Assembly: GCA_002415135.1 (NCBI GenBank)
Contig: DIBY01000028.1
Coordinates: 1 to 64,000, forward strand
DNA from: Flavobacteriales bacterium UBA5040
GTDB lineage: Bacteria > Bacteroidota > Bacteroidia > Flavobacteriales > Weeksellaceae
Direction: 5' to 3'
Length of the DNA stretch: 64,000 nt
Shown piece by piece: positions 16,016 through 25,506 of the stretch. The notes below the pieces were generated by a model. It was not told the origin of the DNA and did not search any database. It saw only the letters and a program-made list of their open reading frames with translations. The translations under genes were made by a program, and so were the position numbers. Numbering within the stretch: position 1 is the first letter of the stretch; each line of letters starts with the position of its first letter.

Positions 16016-17827
16016 TTATTTTTTCTTTCCTCCTCCTTGTTGCTGTTGAGCTTTTTGCTGTTCCTGAGCTTTCTCCATCATTTCACGCATTCTTTTTTGG
16101 AACTTACCTTCAGGTTTTGGTCCTTTAATTTTGTTTTCCTGAATTTGAGCGTGGATTTTCTTCTCATCCAATATCCAGTATTTAATAACCAGGATAATTA
16201 AAATGTTAATCGCATTCGATACGAAATAATACCATGATAAACCTGACGCAGAGGTGTTCAAGAAAAATAAGAATGTAATGGGGAAGATGTACATAATTAC
16301 TTTCATGTTCGGCATTCCTTCTTGCGTTGGTTGCTGGATGTTTCCAGCTGTCATTACCGTATAGATCAAGATCACTACCGTACACGCAATTGCGAAAATA
16401 CTTAAATGATCTCCTAATAATGGAATACTGAAAGGTAATTTGATTACATCGTCGTAGGCAGTTAGATCTTTCGCAAACCAAAAGCTTTTTCCGCGAAGAT
16501 CGATCATGTTAGGGAAGAAGCGGAACAGGGCGTAGAAAATCGGGACCTGTATTAATCCGGGTAAACAACCAGCCATCTGGTTTACGCCAGCTTTTCGATA
16601 AACAGCCATCGTTTCCTGCTGTTTTTTCATGGCATCGGCTTTTTTGTATTTCTCGTTTACCGCATCAATTTCCGGACGGATCACTTTCATCATCGCACTT
16701 AATTTGTGCTGCTTAAACATCACCGGCGATAAAATAATTTTTACGATAATCGTCATTAAGAAGATCACCCAACCTGCTGCGATTCCCCAACCTGAAATTA
16801 AATTATACATTGGGATAAAGAACCATCTGTTCAAAGTTCCAATAAACGACCATCCTAAAGGAAGTAATTCATCGAAGTTCTTGTCATAAGATTTCAATAA
16901 AGGTAAATCTAACGGCATAAAATACCATTTGAAGTTTTGATTCATTTCGCCTCCCGCCAAATCAACCTGACCATTGAAATTGAATTTTTTCACAAATTCT
17001 CCTTCATCAATCGTGTCCTGTGAACCGTGAGATTTTTTGAAACCTTGTTGTGGCTCAATCACCATGGAGAAAAATTGCTGTTTGATCGCTAACCAGTTGA
17101 GGGTTTCTTCCGGCTCGTCCATTTCTGTTCTACCATCGTAATCAAAACTGCTGTAATTATCAAAAGTATAATTGAATTCCGTATGAGTTTGTTCTTGAGA
17201 GCGTCCTTTTTCCATTTGTCTCGCACTGAAATCCCAGACGAAATCTGCTTTAGAATCAGCAACAAGTTGTCCTAAGCCTTGCGTTTTTACATTGAAGTCA
17301 ACGGTGTATTTATCTAGTAAAGTATAAATAAACTGAATCACAGCGCCATTTACATTGGCTTGCATGGTTACCGAATTGCCACTTTGACTTGGGGCAAAAA
17401 CTAAATCTTTCGTGTTGAAAGTTTTCCCGCTTTTATCTTTAAACTGGAAACCGTAGGATGAATTATTTTTGTCAAAAAGCAAAAGTTTCTTGTCGTTGAC
17501 GTCGCTTTTTTTATTGTACGCTTTATACTCGTTTAATTCAACCGTAGAAAGTTGTCCACCCAAAGTGGAAATCGCTACCGTTAGTTCTTTATTCTTTAAT
17601 TCTACTTGCTGAATTGAGGTTGCTTTTACGCTATCGTTTAGATTGGTTGCAATTGCCGGTTTAGTCACTGGTGCCGCTTGAGTAACCTGTGTTGGATTTT
17701 GCGCTTCCTTTAATTGCTGTTCGGTCTGCTGTTTATTTTGAAAATAAAACATCGCTCCCATAATAATCATTGAAAACAGTGCGAAAATGATCAATTGATT
17801 TTTATCTAAACCGTTATTTTGCTGCAT
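16016..17827 (-). CDS. yidC: Membrane protein insertase YidC
   Basis: 603 aa. An N-terminal membrane anchor (NQLIIFALFSMIIMGAMFYF) leads into a large periplasmic domain (about residues 60-350). Five C-terminal membrane segments form the insertase core, including WGIAAGWVIFLMTIIVKIILSP, the MAGCLPGLIQVPIFYALF loop/TM, and TFLFFLNTSASGLSWYYFVSNA. The cytoplasmic tail is Gln/Lys-rich (EQQKAQQQQGGGKKK) and can interact with ribosomes. YidC inserts and folds inner-membrane proteins alone or with SecYEG. It lies downstream of pyrG, from which it is separated by a terminator hairpin. Confidence 0.97.
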   Translation of the reverse strand: MQQNNGLDKNQLIIFALFSMIIMGAMFYFQNKQQTEQQLKEAQNPTQVTQAAPVTKPAIATNLNDSVKATSIQQVELKNKELTVAISTLGGQLSTVELNEYKAYNKKSDVNDKKLLLFDKNNSSYGFQFKDKSGKTFNTKDLVFAPSQSGNSVTMQANVNGAVIQFIYTLLDKYTVDFNVKTQGLGQLVADSKADFVWDFSARQMEKGRSQEQTHTEFNYTFDNYSSFDYDGRTEMDEPEETLNWLAIKQQFFSMVIEPQQGFKKSHGSQDTIDEGEFVKKFNFNGQVDLAGGEMNQNFKWYFMPLDLPLLKSYDKNFDELLPLGWSFIGTLNRWFFIPMYNLISGWGIAAGWVIFLMTIIVKIILSPVMFKQHKLSAMMKVIRPEIDAVNEKYKKADAMKKQQETMAVYRKAGVNQMAGCLPGLIQVPIFYALFRFFPNMIDLRGKSFWFAKDLTAYDDVIKLPFSIPLLGDHLSIFAIACTVVILIYTVMTAGNIQQPTQEGMPNMKVIMYIFPITFLFFLNTSASGLSWYYFVSNAINILIILVIKYWILDEKKIHAQIQENKIKGPKPEGKFQKRMREMMEKAQEQQKAQQQQGGGKKK

Positions 17828-17952
17828 TTTAATTTATTTGAAATTTAAAATTGAAGGTTCGAAATCCTGCATTCTTTTCCCTTTTAATTTTGGGTGCAAA
17901 AATACTGAAATTTTTGGCAATGAAGAATTTTTTGAGTACTCATTTAAAAACA

Positions 17953-17987
17953 AAAGAGATAAAAAACATTTTGTCTTTTATCTCTTT
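17953..17987 (-). terminator. pyrG terminator
   Basis: AAAGAGATAAA (17953-17963) pairs with TTTATCTCTTT (17977-17987), followed by a T-rich stretch on the minus strand, just beyond the pyrG stop. Confidence 0.75.
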
Positions 17988-17991
17988 CTTT

Positions 17992-19599
17992 TTATTTCTT
18001 GGTTGCTGCTTTTATCAAAGCCTTAAACAAAGGATGGGGCGAGGCAACGGTACTCTTATATTCGGGATGATATTGAACTCCGATATAAAAAGGGTGGTCT
18101 TTTAATTCCAACGTTTCTACCAATTCAGTTTCAGGATTAAATCCAGTTGGTACTAAGCCGTTTTTCTCGAACTCATCTTTGTATTCAGAATTAAATTCAT
18201 AACGGTGACGGTGTCTTTCTGAAATATTTTTAGTTCCGTAGATTTCCTGAAGTTTCGAACCGTTTTTTAAAGAACATTTCCAGGCACCTAATCTCATGGT
18301 TCCGCCTTTTTCAACCACATTTTTCTGATCTTCCATTAAAGAAATTACAGGTTCTGGTGTAGAAGTGTCGAATTCCATAGAGTTGGCTTTCTTGTAGCCA
18401 AGCACGTTTCTGGCAAATTCAATGGTCATAATTTGCATTCCCAAACAAATTCCTAAGAGCGGAATATTATTTTCACGCGCATATTTTGCGGCTTCAATTT
18501 TACCTTCAATTCCACGGTCTCCAAATCCTGGAGCGATCAGCATTCCGTCGATTCCTTCAAAGGTCTCTGCGATATTACTTTCTTCGAGTTCACCGCTATA
18601 AACCCATCTTACTTTTACTTCAGTTTCTAAATCGGCTCCGGCGTGAATAAATGATTCTACGATTGATTTGTAAGAATCCTGCAATGAAACGTATTTTCCA
18701 ACCAAAGCGATCTCAACAGATTTTTTTGGATTCTTATATTTTTTAAGGAATGTTTTCCAATCTTTTAAATCCGCTTGTTTGTCAGATTTCAGATTCAGTT
18801 CTTTTAAAACCACATCATCAAAATCCTGTTTTTGTAAGTAAAGCGGAACTTCGTAAATAGTTTCCAAATCTTTACATTCAATCACGTTTTCTAAAGCGAC
18901 ATTACAGAATTGAGCCAATTTCATGCGTTGTTCTTTCGGAATAATGTGTTCCGTTCTACACACCAAAACATCAGCTTGAATACCAGATTCCATCAACTGA
19001 CGAACGGAATGTTGAGAAGGTTTGGTTTTTAATTCACCACTGGAAGCCAAATACGGCAACAAAGTCAAGTGAATCACCATCGAATTATGTTCACCCAATT
19101 CCCATTTCAACTGGCGAACACTCTCTATATAAGGAAGCGATTCAATATCGCCAACGGTTCCACCAATTTCGGTGATGATGATATCGTAGTTTTGTTTCGC
19201 CAGCATTTTAATCCGACGCTTAATTTCATTGGTAATATGCGGAATAACCTGCACGGTTTTTCCCAAGAAATCTCCTTTTCTTTCTTTTTCAATAACGGTT
19301 TGGTAAATTTTACCGGTCGTTACGTTATTATTTTGAGAAGTTTTAGAATCCAGAAATCTTTCATAATGCCCAAGGTCCAAATCGGTTTCCGCACCGTCGT
19401 CAGTAACATAGCATTCGCCGTGTTCATAAGGATTTAGCGTTCCCGGGTCGATATTGATATAAGGGTCAAGTTTTTGGATGGTGACATTGAATCCTCTCGA
19501 TTTTAGCAGTAAGCCAAGTGACGCTGAGACAATTCCTTTGCCTAAAGAAGAAGTTACACCACCGGTTACGAAGATGTATTTCGTGTTCTTTTTACTCAT
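17992..19599 (-). CDS. pyrG: CTP synthase
   Basis: About 535 aa from the MSKKNTKYIFVTGG start. The six codons upstream are excluded because they overlap the promoter -7 box. The N-terminal synthetase domain shows GGVTSSLGKGIVSASLG (P-loop-like), and the DPYINIDPGTLNPYEHGECYVTDDGAETDLDLGHYERF block is intact. The C-terminal class I glutaminase domain carries GICLGMQ with the nucleophile Cys and a C-terminal HPEYKS. It makes CTP from UTP, glutamine and ATP. Length and motifs are normal. Confidence 0.98.
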   Translation of the reverse strand: MSKKNTKYIFVTGGVTSSLGKGIVSASLGLLLKSRGFNVTIQKLDPYINIDPGTLNPYEHGECYVTDDGAETDLDLGHYERFLDSKTSQNNNVTTGKIYQTVIEKERKGDFLGKTVQVIPHITNEIKRRIKMLAKQNYDIIITEIGGTVGDIESLPYIESVRQLKWELGEHNSMVIHLTLLPYLASSGELKTKPSQHSVRQLMESGIQADVLVCRTEHIIPKEQRMKLAQFCNVALENVIECKDLETIYEVPLYLQKQDFDDVVLKELNLKSDKQADLKDWKTFLKKYKNPKKSVEIALVGKYVSLQDSYKSIVESFIHAGADLETEVKVRWVYSGELEESNIAETFEGIDGMLIAPGFGDRGIEGKIEAAKYARENNIPLLGICLGMQIMTIEFARNVLGYKKANSMEFDTSTPEPVISLMEDQKNVVEKGGTMRLGAWKCSLKNGSKLQEIYGTKNISERHRHRYEFNSEYKDEFEKNGLVPTGFNPETELVETLELKDHPFYIGVQYHPEYKSTVASPHPLFKALIKAATKK

Positions 19600-19614
19600 T
19601 AGTTTAGGTTTGTG

Positions 19615-19646
19615 CAAAGTTAATGGATTTTGAAAGACGAGGCAAA
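19615..19646 (-). promoter_or_regulatory. Promoter of pyrG
   Basis: On the minus strand TTTG (19643-19646) is 20 nt before TAACTTTG (19615-19622), a full Bacteroidota promoter match. The predicted start lies about 10 nt before the ATG at 19599. Confidence 0.7.
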
Positions 19647-19838
19647 TAAAGGAGAACTAAAATTTTTTAGGAGACAGTCTCGTCCTTAGACGATATGCTT
19701 TTCACTATATCTTCTTTTCTTGTCCCTAAGACGAGGGATGTCGTTGCAATAAAGGCTATGAGTTATATGATGAATGAAAGGAAGTTGCGGTAATTAAGTT
19801 GAGCACGATTTTTATTCAGTCGATTCTTGTCGATATAG

Positions 19839-20666
19839 TTACGGGTGTCTTTTCTTTTGATTCTCGTTAATCTTTCTTATCACATCTGTCTTCATAATAA
19901 CCAGGAAATTACTTTTTGTATTCCACAAACTGGTGTATTTCTTCGATACTACCGTGTAGTTTTCCCAATCGGTAAATTTTTGGTAAAGCATTAAAGTGCA
20001 AATGTCAGTTGGCGTGATATACGGCCAGTCTTCCAGGATGTGAGAATGCATTGCAGAAACTGTTTTACCAACTTCTTCATCGACAATTTTTTGTGCAATT
20101 AGCGATTTGTGTAGAGGCTGAACTTTGGTAATTTCATTCTTTTTATTAAAATTTAATAAATAATCATTCCCAATAAGAACCAAATTGTTAACGTTGGTGC
20201 CTGTGATAATATAAACTTTCTTCTCTTTCTGAGTAATAACCGGAATGATGTTAAAGTTGGTATTTTCGTATTGGTTAAAAATTGGATCGCTCTGTACTCT
20301 TTCAAGTGTTTTTTGACGAAGATCAAAATAATCTTTTTCGATTGTTGTAAAAGCCCTTTGTGTTAAATCTAATTTTGCATCTTTCAGTTCGTAATTGGTT
20401 GGGAACGCAACCGTTCCAATAATTTGATGTTCTTTGGAGAAAAACACGCATTTTGGTACACCACCATCGATATAAGAAAAGTAACCGGCTATATTTTCTT
20501 TCTGAGCATAGTTTTCAAGAAAAACATCTGTCCCATACCAAGATGCCATTTCACTTCTATATAAAGTGATTCCCTCGTCTGTGATTTCTTTGGCAATTTT
20601 CTGTAAATCCTGAGCAGAAATTGAAATATATAGAAGTGCGAAGAGAAAAGAGTACATTTTTTTCAT
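19839..20666 (-). CDS. Hypothetical secreted protein, 275 aa
   Basis: A signal peptide MKKMYSFLFALLYISISA precedes QDLQKIAKEITDEG. The remaining 255 residues are mixed alpha/beta with no catalytic motif that I recognise; blocks such as GYFSYIDGGVPKCVFFSKEHQIIGTV and SHILEDWPYITPTDICTLMLYQKFTDW stand out. It ends in a basic tail. It is probably periplasmic. Its immediate neighbours (pyrG on one side, an uncharacterised lipoprotein on the other strand) give no clue. The family is unknown to me; I recall comparable uncharacterised proteins in Chryseobacterium. Confidence 0.75.
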   Translation of the reverse strand: MKKMYSFLFALLYISISAQDLQKIAKEITDEGITLYRSEMASWYGTDVFLENYAQKENIAGYFSYIDGGVPKCVFFSKEHQIIGTVAFPTNYELKDAKLDLTQRAFTTIEKDYFDLRQKTLERVQSDPIFNQYENTNFNIIPVITQKEKKVYIITGTNVNNLVLIGNDYLLNFNKKNEITKVQPLHKSLIAQKIVDEEVGKTVSAMHSHILEDWPYITPTDICTLMLYQKFTDWENYTVVSKKYTSLWNTKSNFLVIMKTDVIRKINENQKKRHP

Positions 20667-21029
20667 AACTGAAGTTTAACTAATCTAACAATTCTTTTTA
20701 GAAGTAAGGTTGATAAAAACGACCTTTAATTTTAACCACAGTGGAATTATCATTTTTTTTAATAAAATAAAAGATATAACGGACATCAAGATGGATTTTG
20801 AAAGTCGGTGTAAAAAAAGGTGTAATAATTTTGTAGGAGGTAAAGGGCGACGGTTTCGTTACAACGAGGAATGTAGACTGTAGAGAGCGCAAAACGATCA
20901 ACTCTGGACGGTGTTATAAAATATTTTTCACTTTGGTAATATGTTGATTTTAAAGTTTTTTTAAGAAATATTAAGAATTTTTTTAACTTTAATATTAGAA
21001 AATAATCGAATGCAAAAAGCATCTTATAT
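20667..21029. other. 363-bp gap between divergent genes, no gene seen
   Basis: Short readings exist on both strands but lack plausible starts, and they are rich in runs of F/K/T/I. AT-rich DNA just before 21030 may hold a promoter (TTGATTTT near 20943 and TAACTTTA near 20987), but neither box is a clean match. The region could be a decayed gene remnant; I cannot support one. Confidence 0.4.
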
Positions 21030-21758
21030 ATGAAACTTAAATCAATTACTATCTTCTTCGCTTTTGCTGCAATTACTTCCTGTTCAACCTCCAACATTGC
21101 AGTTTCTGAAAATCTTCGGCAGAATTCTTCTGTTATGGATGTGAAAGGAAATGCCGGACTTTTAATTAATCAGAAGATCTCTTTTGGTAATTTCTATACA
21201 TCACCTATTAAAAGAGGCTGGACTAATAGAACAGAATTGAGCGTCTTGGGAATTAAACATGAAAAAGCAAAGCAGCCGATTGAATTTACTCAATTTGGTT
21301 TAAATGCTTCTTCAGCCGATATTGTCGGATCCAGTAACTTCGACAACAATATGTTTAAACTTTTCAAAGGGTTAGAAAATTATGCAAATAATTTCTGGAA
21401 TGGTTACTTTGGTGTAATTATTCCGAAAGATGGTAGTGCCACTTGGGAGGTTCTTGTGGAAAACGACCACTCAAATAATTCTCTAAAATCTGAAACGGAC
21501 AATGGCATCGCCATGGATGAGCAGGGAAATAGTATTGAAATAAAAGGCACAAAGCAACTCGCCGAAAATAAATTCTTCACCGACGACAGCAAAACCTTTG
21601 GATATGAACTGTTCCGAAATGGCGAATCTATTGGCGCTGTATCTGTTCTTGGAAACGGAAAGGTTTGGATTAAAAATTCACTAAGTCCACAAGATAAACT
21701 GATCGTGGCATCTCTGTCCAGCATGTTGATATCTAAACAAAATTTGAGTCAAAAATAA
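21030..21758 (+). CDS. Hypothetical lipoprotein, 242 aa
   Basis: The signal peptide ends in a lipobox-like AAITSC (Cys18), so it is probably membrane-anchored. The mature part shows a beta-rich pattern (GNAGLLINQKISFGNFYTS, FGYELFRNGESIGAVSVLGNGKVWI) and no catalytic motif. I recall uncharacterised lipoproteins of this kind in Chryseobacterium. It ends at a hairpin immediately before radA; the hairpin overlaps the probable radA promoter. Confidence 0.72.
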   Translation: MKLKSITIFFAFAAITSCSTSNIAVSENLRQNSSVMDVKGNAGLLINQKISFGNFYTSPIKRGWTNRTELSVLGIKHEKAKQPIEFTQFGLNASSADIVGSSNFDNNMFKLFKGLENYANNFWNGYFGVIIPKDGSATWEVLVENDHSNNSLKSETDNGIAMDEQGNSIEIKGTKQLAENKFFTDDSKTFGYELFRNGESIGAVSVLGNGKVWIKNSLSPQDKLIVASLSSMLISKQNLSQK

Positions 21759-21779
21759 AATTGCTTCATCATTACTTAA

Positions 21780-21816
21780 AACTTCCGTTGTATTTCAGCG
21801 GAAGTTTTTAAATTCG
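21780..21816 (+). terminator. Terminator, overlapping a possible radA promoter
   Basis: AACTTCCG (21780-21787) pairs with CGGAAGTT (21799-21806), then TTTA. Within the same stretch TTG (21788-21790) is 18 nt before TAAATTCG (21809-21816), a one-mismatch -7 box only 4 nt before the radA ATG. Both roles may coexist. Confidence 0.6.
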
Positions 21817-21820
21817 CAAC

Positions 21821-23167
21821 ATGGCAAAAGTGAAAACAGCATATATCTGTCAGAATTGTGGTACAAACTATCCGCAATGGCTTGGGCAGTGTAAGAATTG
21901 TGGCGAATGGAATACTTTGGTGGAGGAGATTGTAGAGAAATCTACGACCAAAAGTTTCACGGATCGCTCGAAACAGCATATCATTAATATTATCGAAGTT
22001 GAGACTTTTGAAGAACCTCGAATTATAAGTCCTTCCGAAGAATTAAACCGTGTACTCGGTGGCGGAATTGTTTTGGGTTCTGTCACTTTAATTGGCGGTG
22101 AACCTGGAATTGGGAAATCGACTTTATTGCTGCAACTGGCGCTGAAGATGAAGAAGAAAATTCTTTATGTTTCCGGTGAGGAAAGTGCGTCGCAGATCAA
22201 AATGCGGGCAGATCGACTGACGGAACTTCAAAACCCAAACTGCTTTCTTTTTACGGAAACTTCAGTAGAAAAAATCCTGCACGAAGCGAAAAAACTGAAA
22301 CCTGATTTTATGATTATTGATTCTATTCAAACGCTTCAAAGTCAAACAATTGAAAGTTCGCCGGGAACGGTTTCTCAAATTCGGGAATGTTCGAACGAGA
22401 TCATTAAATTTTCTAAAGAAACTAATACACCGACTTTTTTAGTTGGACATATTACAAAAGACGGCCAGATCGCTGGTCCGAAAGTTTTGGAGCACATGGT
22501 CGATGTGGTTTTGAATTTTGACGGTGACCGAAATCATTTGTTCCGATTACTAAGAGCGAGTAAAAACCGTTTTGGATCTACCGCAGAAATCGGGATTTAC
22601 GAAATGGTTTCTCAAGGCTTGAAAGAAATAAAAAATCCTTCAGAAATACTGATTACCAAGAAGTTTGAAGAACTTTCCGGGAATTCTGTAGCCGTAACTT
22701 TAGAAGGAAACCGACCGATGTTGATCGAAATTCAGGCGCTGGTAAGTTCTGCTGTTTACGGAACTCCGCAAAGAAGCTGTACCGGTTTTGATTCGAAAAG
22801 ACTCAATATGCTTTTAGCAGTTTTAGAAAAAAGAGCTGGCTTTCAATTAGGTGCGAAAGATGTGTTTTTAAATATTACAGGCGGAATAAAAACCGGCGAT
22901 CCAGCTTTGGATTTAGCGGTCGTCGCTTCGATCCTTTCGTCGAATGAGGATATTGCAATTTCTGAACATTTCTGTTTTGCGGGAGAAATTGGGTTGAGTG
23001 GAGAAATTCGTCCGATTCCGCAGATTGAACAAAGAATTTCGGAAGCGGAGAAATTGGGTTATGAGAAGATATTTGTATCGAACCTCAACAAAATTCCGAA
23101 GAAGAAATACGGAATTGTAATTGTGGAAGTAAGTAAGATCGAGGATTTTCATGAATGTTTGTTTTAA
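21821..23167 (+). CDS. radA: DNA repair protein RadA
   Basis: 448 aa. RadA is a RecA-like hexameric ATPase that promotes branch migration in recombination intermediates. An N-terminal four-cysteine zinc finger (CQNCG, CKNCGEW; Cys10, 13, 24, 27) is followed by Walker A GGEPGIGKST (about 88-97) and the RadA-specific KNRFGSTAEIG motif. A C-terminal Lon-protease-like domain lacks the serine-lysine catalytic dyad, as usual for RadA. A hairpin lies only 15 nt before the ATG, so the leader is very short. Confidence 0.97.
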   Translation: MAKVKTAYICQNCGTNYPQWLGQCKNCGEWNTLVEEIVEKSTTKSFTDRSKQHIINIIEVETFEEPRIISPSEELNRVLGGGIVLGSVTLIGGEPGIGKSTLLLQLALKMKKKILYVSGEESASQIKMRADRLTELQNPNCFLFTETSVEKILHEAKKLKPDFMIIDSIQTLQSQTIESSPGTVSQIRECSNEIIKFSKETNTPTFLVGHITKDGQIAGPKVLEHMVDVVLNFDGDRNHLFRLLRASKNRFGSTAEIGIYEMVSQGLKEIKNPSEILITKKFEELSGNSVAVTLEGNRPMLIEIQALVSSAVYGTPQRSCTGFDSKRLNMLLAVLEKRAGFQLGAKDVFLNITGGIKTGDPALDLAVVASILSSNEDIAISEHFCFAGEIGLSGEIRPIPQIEQRISEAEKLGYEKIFVSNLNKIPKKKYGIVIVEVSKIEDFHECLF

Positions 23168-23232
23168 AGATTTAAAGTTTTAATGAGTTTATTTTCAGTG
23201 TAATAACCCAATATTTATTGGTGCTAATATTT

Positions 23233-23240
23233 TACATTTG
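23233..23240 (+). promoter_or_regulatory. -7 box of the metalloprotease promoter
   Basis: TACATTTG matches TAnnTTTG and lies 31 nt before the ATG at 23272. No well-spaced TTG is present upstream. Confidence 0.5.
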
Positions 23241-23271
23241 TAAGCAACTAACCATAAAAACTTATATCATC

Positions 23272-24810
23272 ATGAAAACTAAATTTACTTTTTTAGTATT
23301 ATTTTGTGCTACCCTATTGTTTGCGCAAGATCGAATTTTCCGAAAGGTCATCAGTGAGAATAAGCTAGCAGCAAAGCAGAAAATAAGTAAAGGTCTCGCT
23401 GATACTTATATTTCTACAACTTATTATCAGCAGATTCCATTCAATTTGAAAGGTGATCTCCAGATTGAACTGCCTGATGGAAAAGTGATTAAAGCGAAAT
23501 TTCAACAAGAATTTCTTTACGCTAATAAAAGTGAGTCATTTGTTTATCAGATCCAAAATCAACCCGAAGCAGAATTGGTGTTTTCAAAAGTTGATGATAT
23601 TGTCACAGGAATGTATCTGTCAAGTGAAGGACAGAAAATAATTTTTCACCAGACCGATGCACAGACATTTGCAATTTCAATAGTGAATGAAGGAACGCTA
23701 ATCAACAAAGATGCTCAAGAAGATGTACTGATCAATAAATCTGTAATTGATGGAAAAGTTAATGATAATATTTGTTTAGCGAGTACGGCTGTTTGTCCTG
23801 CTACGACTATTGATGTGATGGTTGTTTTTACGCCGCAGGCAAGAACCGCTTGGGGCGGAGTGGCTCAAAGCAAATCGTTTATAACAACTGCAATTACTAA
23901 TTTCAATACGGCTCTTCAGAATTCTGGAGTTTCTAATGTAACCATCAATCTGGTTTATTCAGAAGAAATTCCTTACGTCGAATCAGGGAATATATCTACG
24001 GATCTCTCCAGATTTCGTACAGAAAACGATACCTTTCTGGATGAGATCGCTGGCTTAAGAACCGCTTATGGCGCTGACCTTTGTGCCTTAGTTACCAGTA
24101 CTCCTACCAATACTTGTGGTCTCGGATATCTAAATCTGAATCCTAGCAATTATTCTGCCGCGGCTGCGTATTCAGTTGGGTTATACAATTGCGTGGTTTC
24201 AAATTATACTTTAGCGCACGAGATGGGACATAATATGGGTTTGAATCATGATTGGCACGTCAATCAAAATGTGAATCCATGTGAACATCAACACGGTTAT
24301 ACCAATAAATCCGCGATCACATTGGGCGCGGCAAGCACTGCTTCTCAAAGATGGAGAACGATTATGGCGTATAATGATGAGTGTTCTTCAAAAGGTTTCA
24401 ACTGTACAAGAATCAACAGATGGTCAAATCCAGGTCTGGATTATAATACAGAACCGACCGGAATTGCAATTGGTGAAACAAACCCGTCGGATGAGGCTTT
24501 TGGTTTTGCACGTTTCGCCTGCGTCGTCTCAGAGTTTATGCCAACAAGTACTCTTGCTACCACAGAAAATAAACTGGCTAAGATTGAAGATTTCTCTCTG
24601 TTTCCTGTTCCTGCAAAAGAGGAGTTGAATATTCAAATTAAAAAAGACGGGAAATATAGTTTTAGAATTACCAATCTGGTAGGACAATTGGTTTTGAAAA
24701 GTGACCAAAAAGTGATTAATCTTAAAGGTTTGTCTGCTGGTTCCTATATTCTAAGTGTTTACGGAGAGGGTAATATTTTGATCGGAACTAAAAAGTTCTT
24801 GGTCAAATAA
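23272..24810 (+). CDS. Secreted reprolysin-like zinc metalloprotease with T9SS sorting domain
   Basis: 512 aa from MKTKFTFLVLFC. The 18 codons upstream are excluded because the -7 box lies inside them and the signal peptide begins at this Met. A prodomain-like N-terminal half leads into the catalytic domain with HEMGHNMGLNHD (zinc histidines 316, 320, 326) and the Met-turn IMAYND (364-369), the adamalysin/reprolysin (M12B-like) signature. The last 70 residues form a type A T9SS C-terminal domain (FPVPAKEELNI, then LVGQLVLKS, LSAGSYILSVYG, GTKKFLVK). It is expected to be secreted through the T9SS and to degrade extracellular protein. It is monocistronic. Confidence 0.92.
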   Translation: MKTKFTFLVLFCATLLFAQDRIFRKVISENKLAAKQKISKGLADTYISTTYYQQIPFNLKGDLQIELPDGKVIKAKFQQEFLYANKSESFVYQIQNQPEAELVFSKVDDIVTGMYLSSEGQKIIFHQTDAQTFAISIVNEGTLINKDAQEDVLINKSVIDGKVNDNICLASTAVCPATTIDVMVVFTPQARTAWGGVAQSKSFITTAITNFNTALQNSGVSNVTINLVYSEEIPYVESGNISTDLSRFRTENDTFLDEIAGLRTAYGADLCALVTSTPTNTCGLGYLNLNPSNYSAAAAYSVGLYNCVVSNYTLAHEMGHNMGLNHDWHVNQNVNPCEHQHGYTNKSAITLGAASTASQRWRTIMAYNDECSSKGFNCTRINRWSNPGLDYNTEPTGIAIGETNPSDEAFGFARFACVVSEFMPTSTLATTENKLAKIEDFSLFPVPAKEELNIQIKKDGKYSFRITNLVGQLVLKSDQKVINLKGLSAGSYILSVYGEGNILIGTKKFLVK

Positions 24811-24829
24811 CTTGTAATAAATACCTATT

Positions 24830-24859
24830 AATCCTTCGAATTATTTTATTTGAAGGATT
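24830..24859 (+). terminator. Hairpin after the metalloprotease gene
   Basis: AATCCTTC (24830-24837) pairs with GAAGGATT (24852-24859). The T-run is weak. TACTTTTG (24861-24868) directly follows and may be the -7 box for the next gene. Confidence 0.5.
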
Positions 24860-24933
24860 GTACTTTTGGATTAAATAATGATTAAATCTTAATTTGACGG
24901 ACTAACTTTATTTAAGAATTTCTATATTCGTTT

Positions 24934-25506
24934 ATGAATTATCTCGCCCATTCTTTTCTTGCTTTTTCTGAGGAACAAATCGTCGGTCAGTTTCTGGAAG
25001 ATGTCATTCCAAACCGAGATCGCTTTTCTTATCCCGAAGGAATGCAGCAGGGAATTACTTTGCACCGGGAAATTGATACTTTTACCGATGCGCATCCAGA
25101 GCTTCGGGAAGCTAAGAAAATATTTAGTCCGTTAGTCAGATTGTATTCGGGAGCTTTTGTCGATGTTTCAATGGATTATTTTCTGGCCAATTCTTTGTCA
25201 GATGAGGTATTAAAAGATCATGCTGAAAATGTATATCAAGTGTTGCGGAAATATGAAGATTTTCTACCTGAAAGACTTTTAAGAATGGTGAATGGAATGG
25301 AAAAAGATAACTGGCTGTACAATTATAAGGAAGACTGGGGCATTCAATATTCCATCCAAAACGTTTTGAATAAAGCCAAATATTTAGATAAGGATTTGCC
25401 TGTTTTTGAAGTTTTTATGAATAATAAACCTCAACTGCAAAAGCATTTTGATGTTTTCTTTCCAGAACTTTTAGAATACTCGAAGATAATAAATTCCAGA
25501 TTTTAG
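24934..25506 (+). CDS. Acyl-carrier-protein phosphodiesterase-like protein (AcpH family)
   Basis: 190 aa. Histidine/aspartate-rich helical protein of the AcpH (DUF479) family: NYLAHSFLAFS at the N-terminus, GQFLEDVIPNRD near residue 18, GITLHREIDTFTDAHP (about 40-55) and VDVSMDYFLANS (about 78-89). These HD-like motifs bind the metal. The E. coli member removes the 4'-phosphopantetheine group from acyl carrier protein. The fatty-acid ACP gene is elsewhere in the window (43.6 kb). Its last 4 nt overlap the convergent DUF6702 gene. Substrate is inferred from family only. Confidence 0.8.
   Translation: MNYLAHSFLAFSEEQIVGQFLEDVIPNRDRFSYPEGMQQGITLHREIDTFTDAHPELREAKKIFSPLVRLYSGAFVDVSMDYFLANSLSDEVLKDHAENVYQVLRKYEDFLPERLLRMVNGMEKDNWLYNYKEDWGIQYSIQNVLNKAKYLDKDLPVFEVFMNNKPQLQKHFDVFFPELLEYSKIINSRF

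Noticed and set aside
20698..20901. Short minus-strand readings upstream of the 275-aa gene
   Set aside because: Low-complexity sequence without a recognisable start signal or family; could be a decayed gene but cannot be supported.
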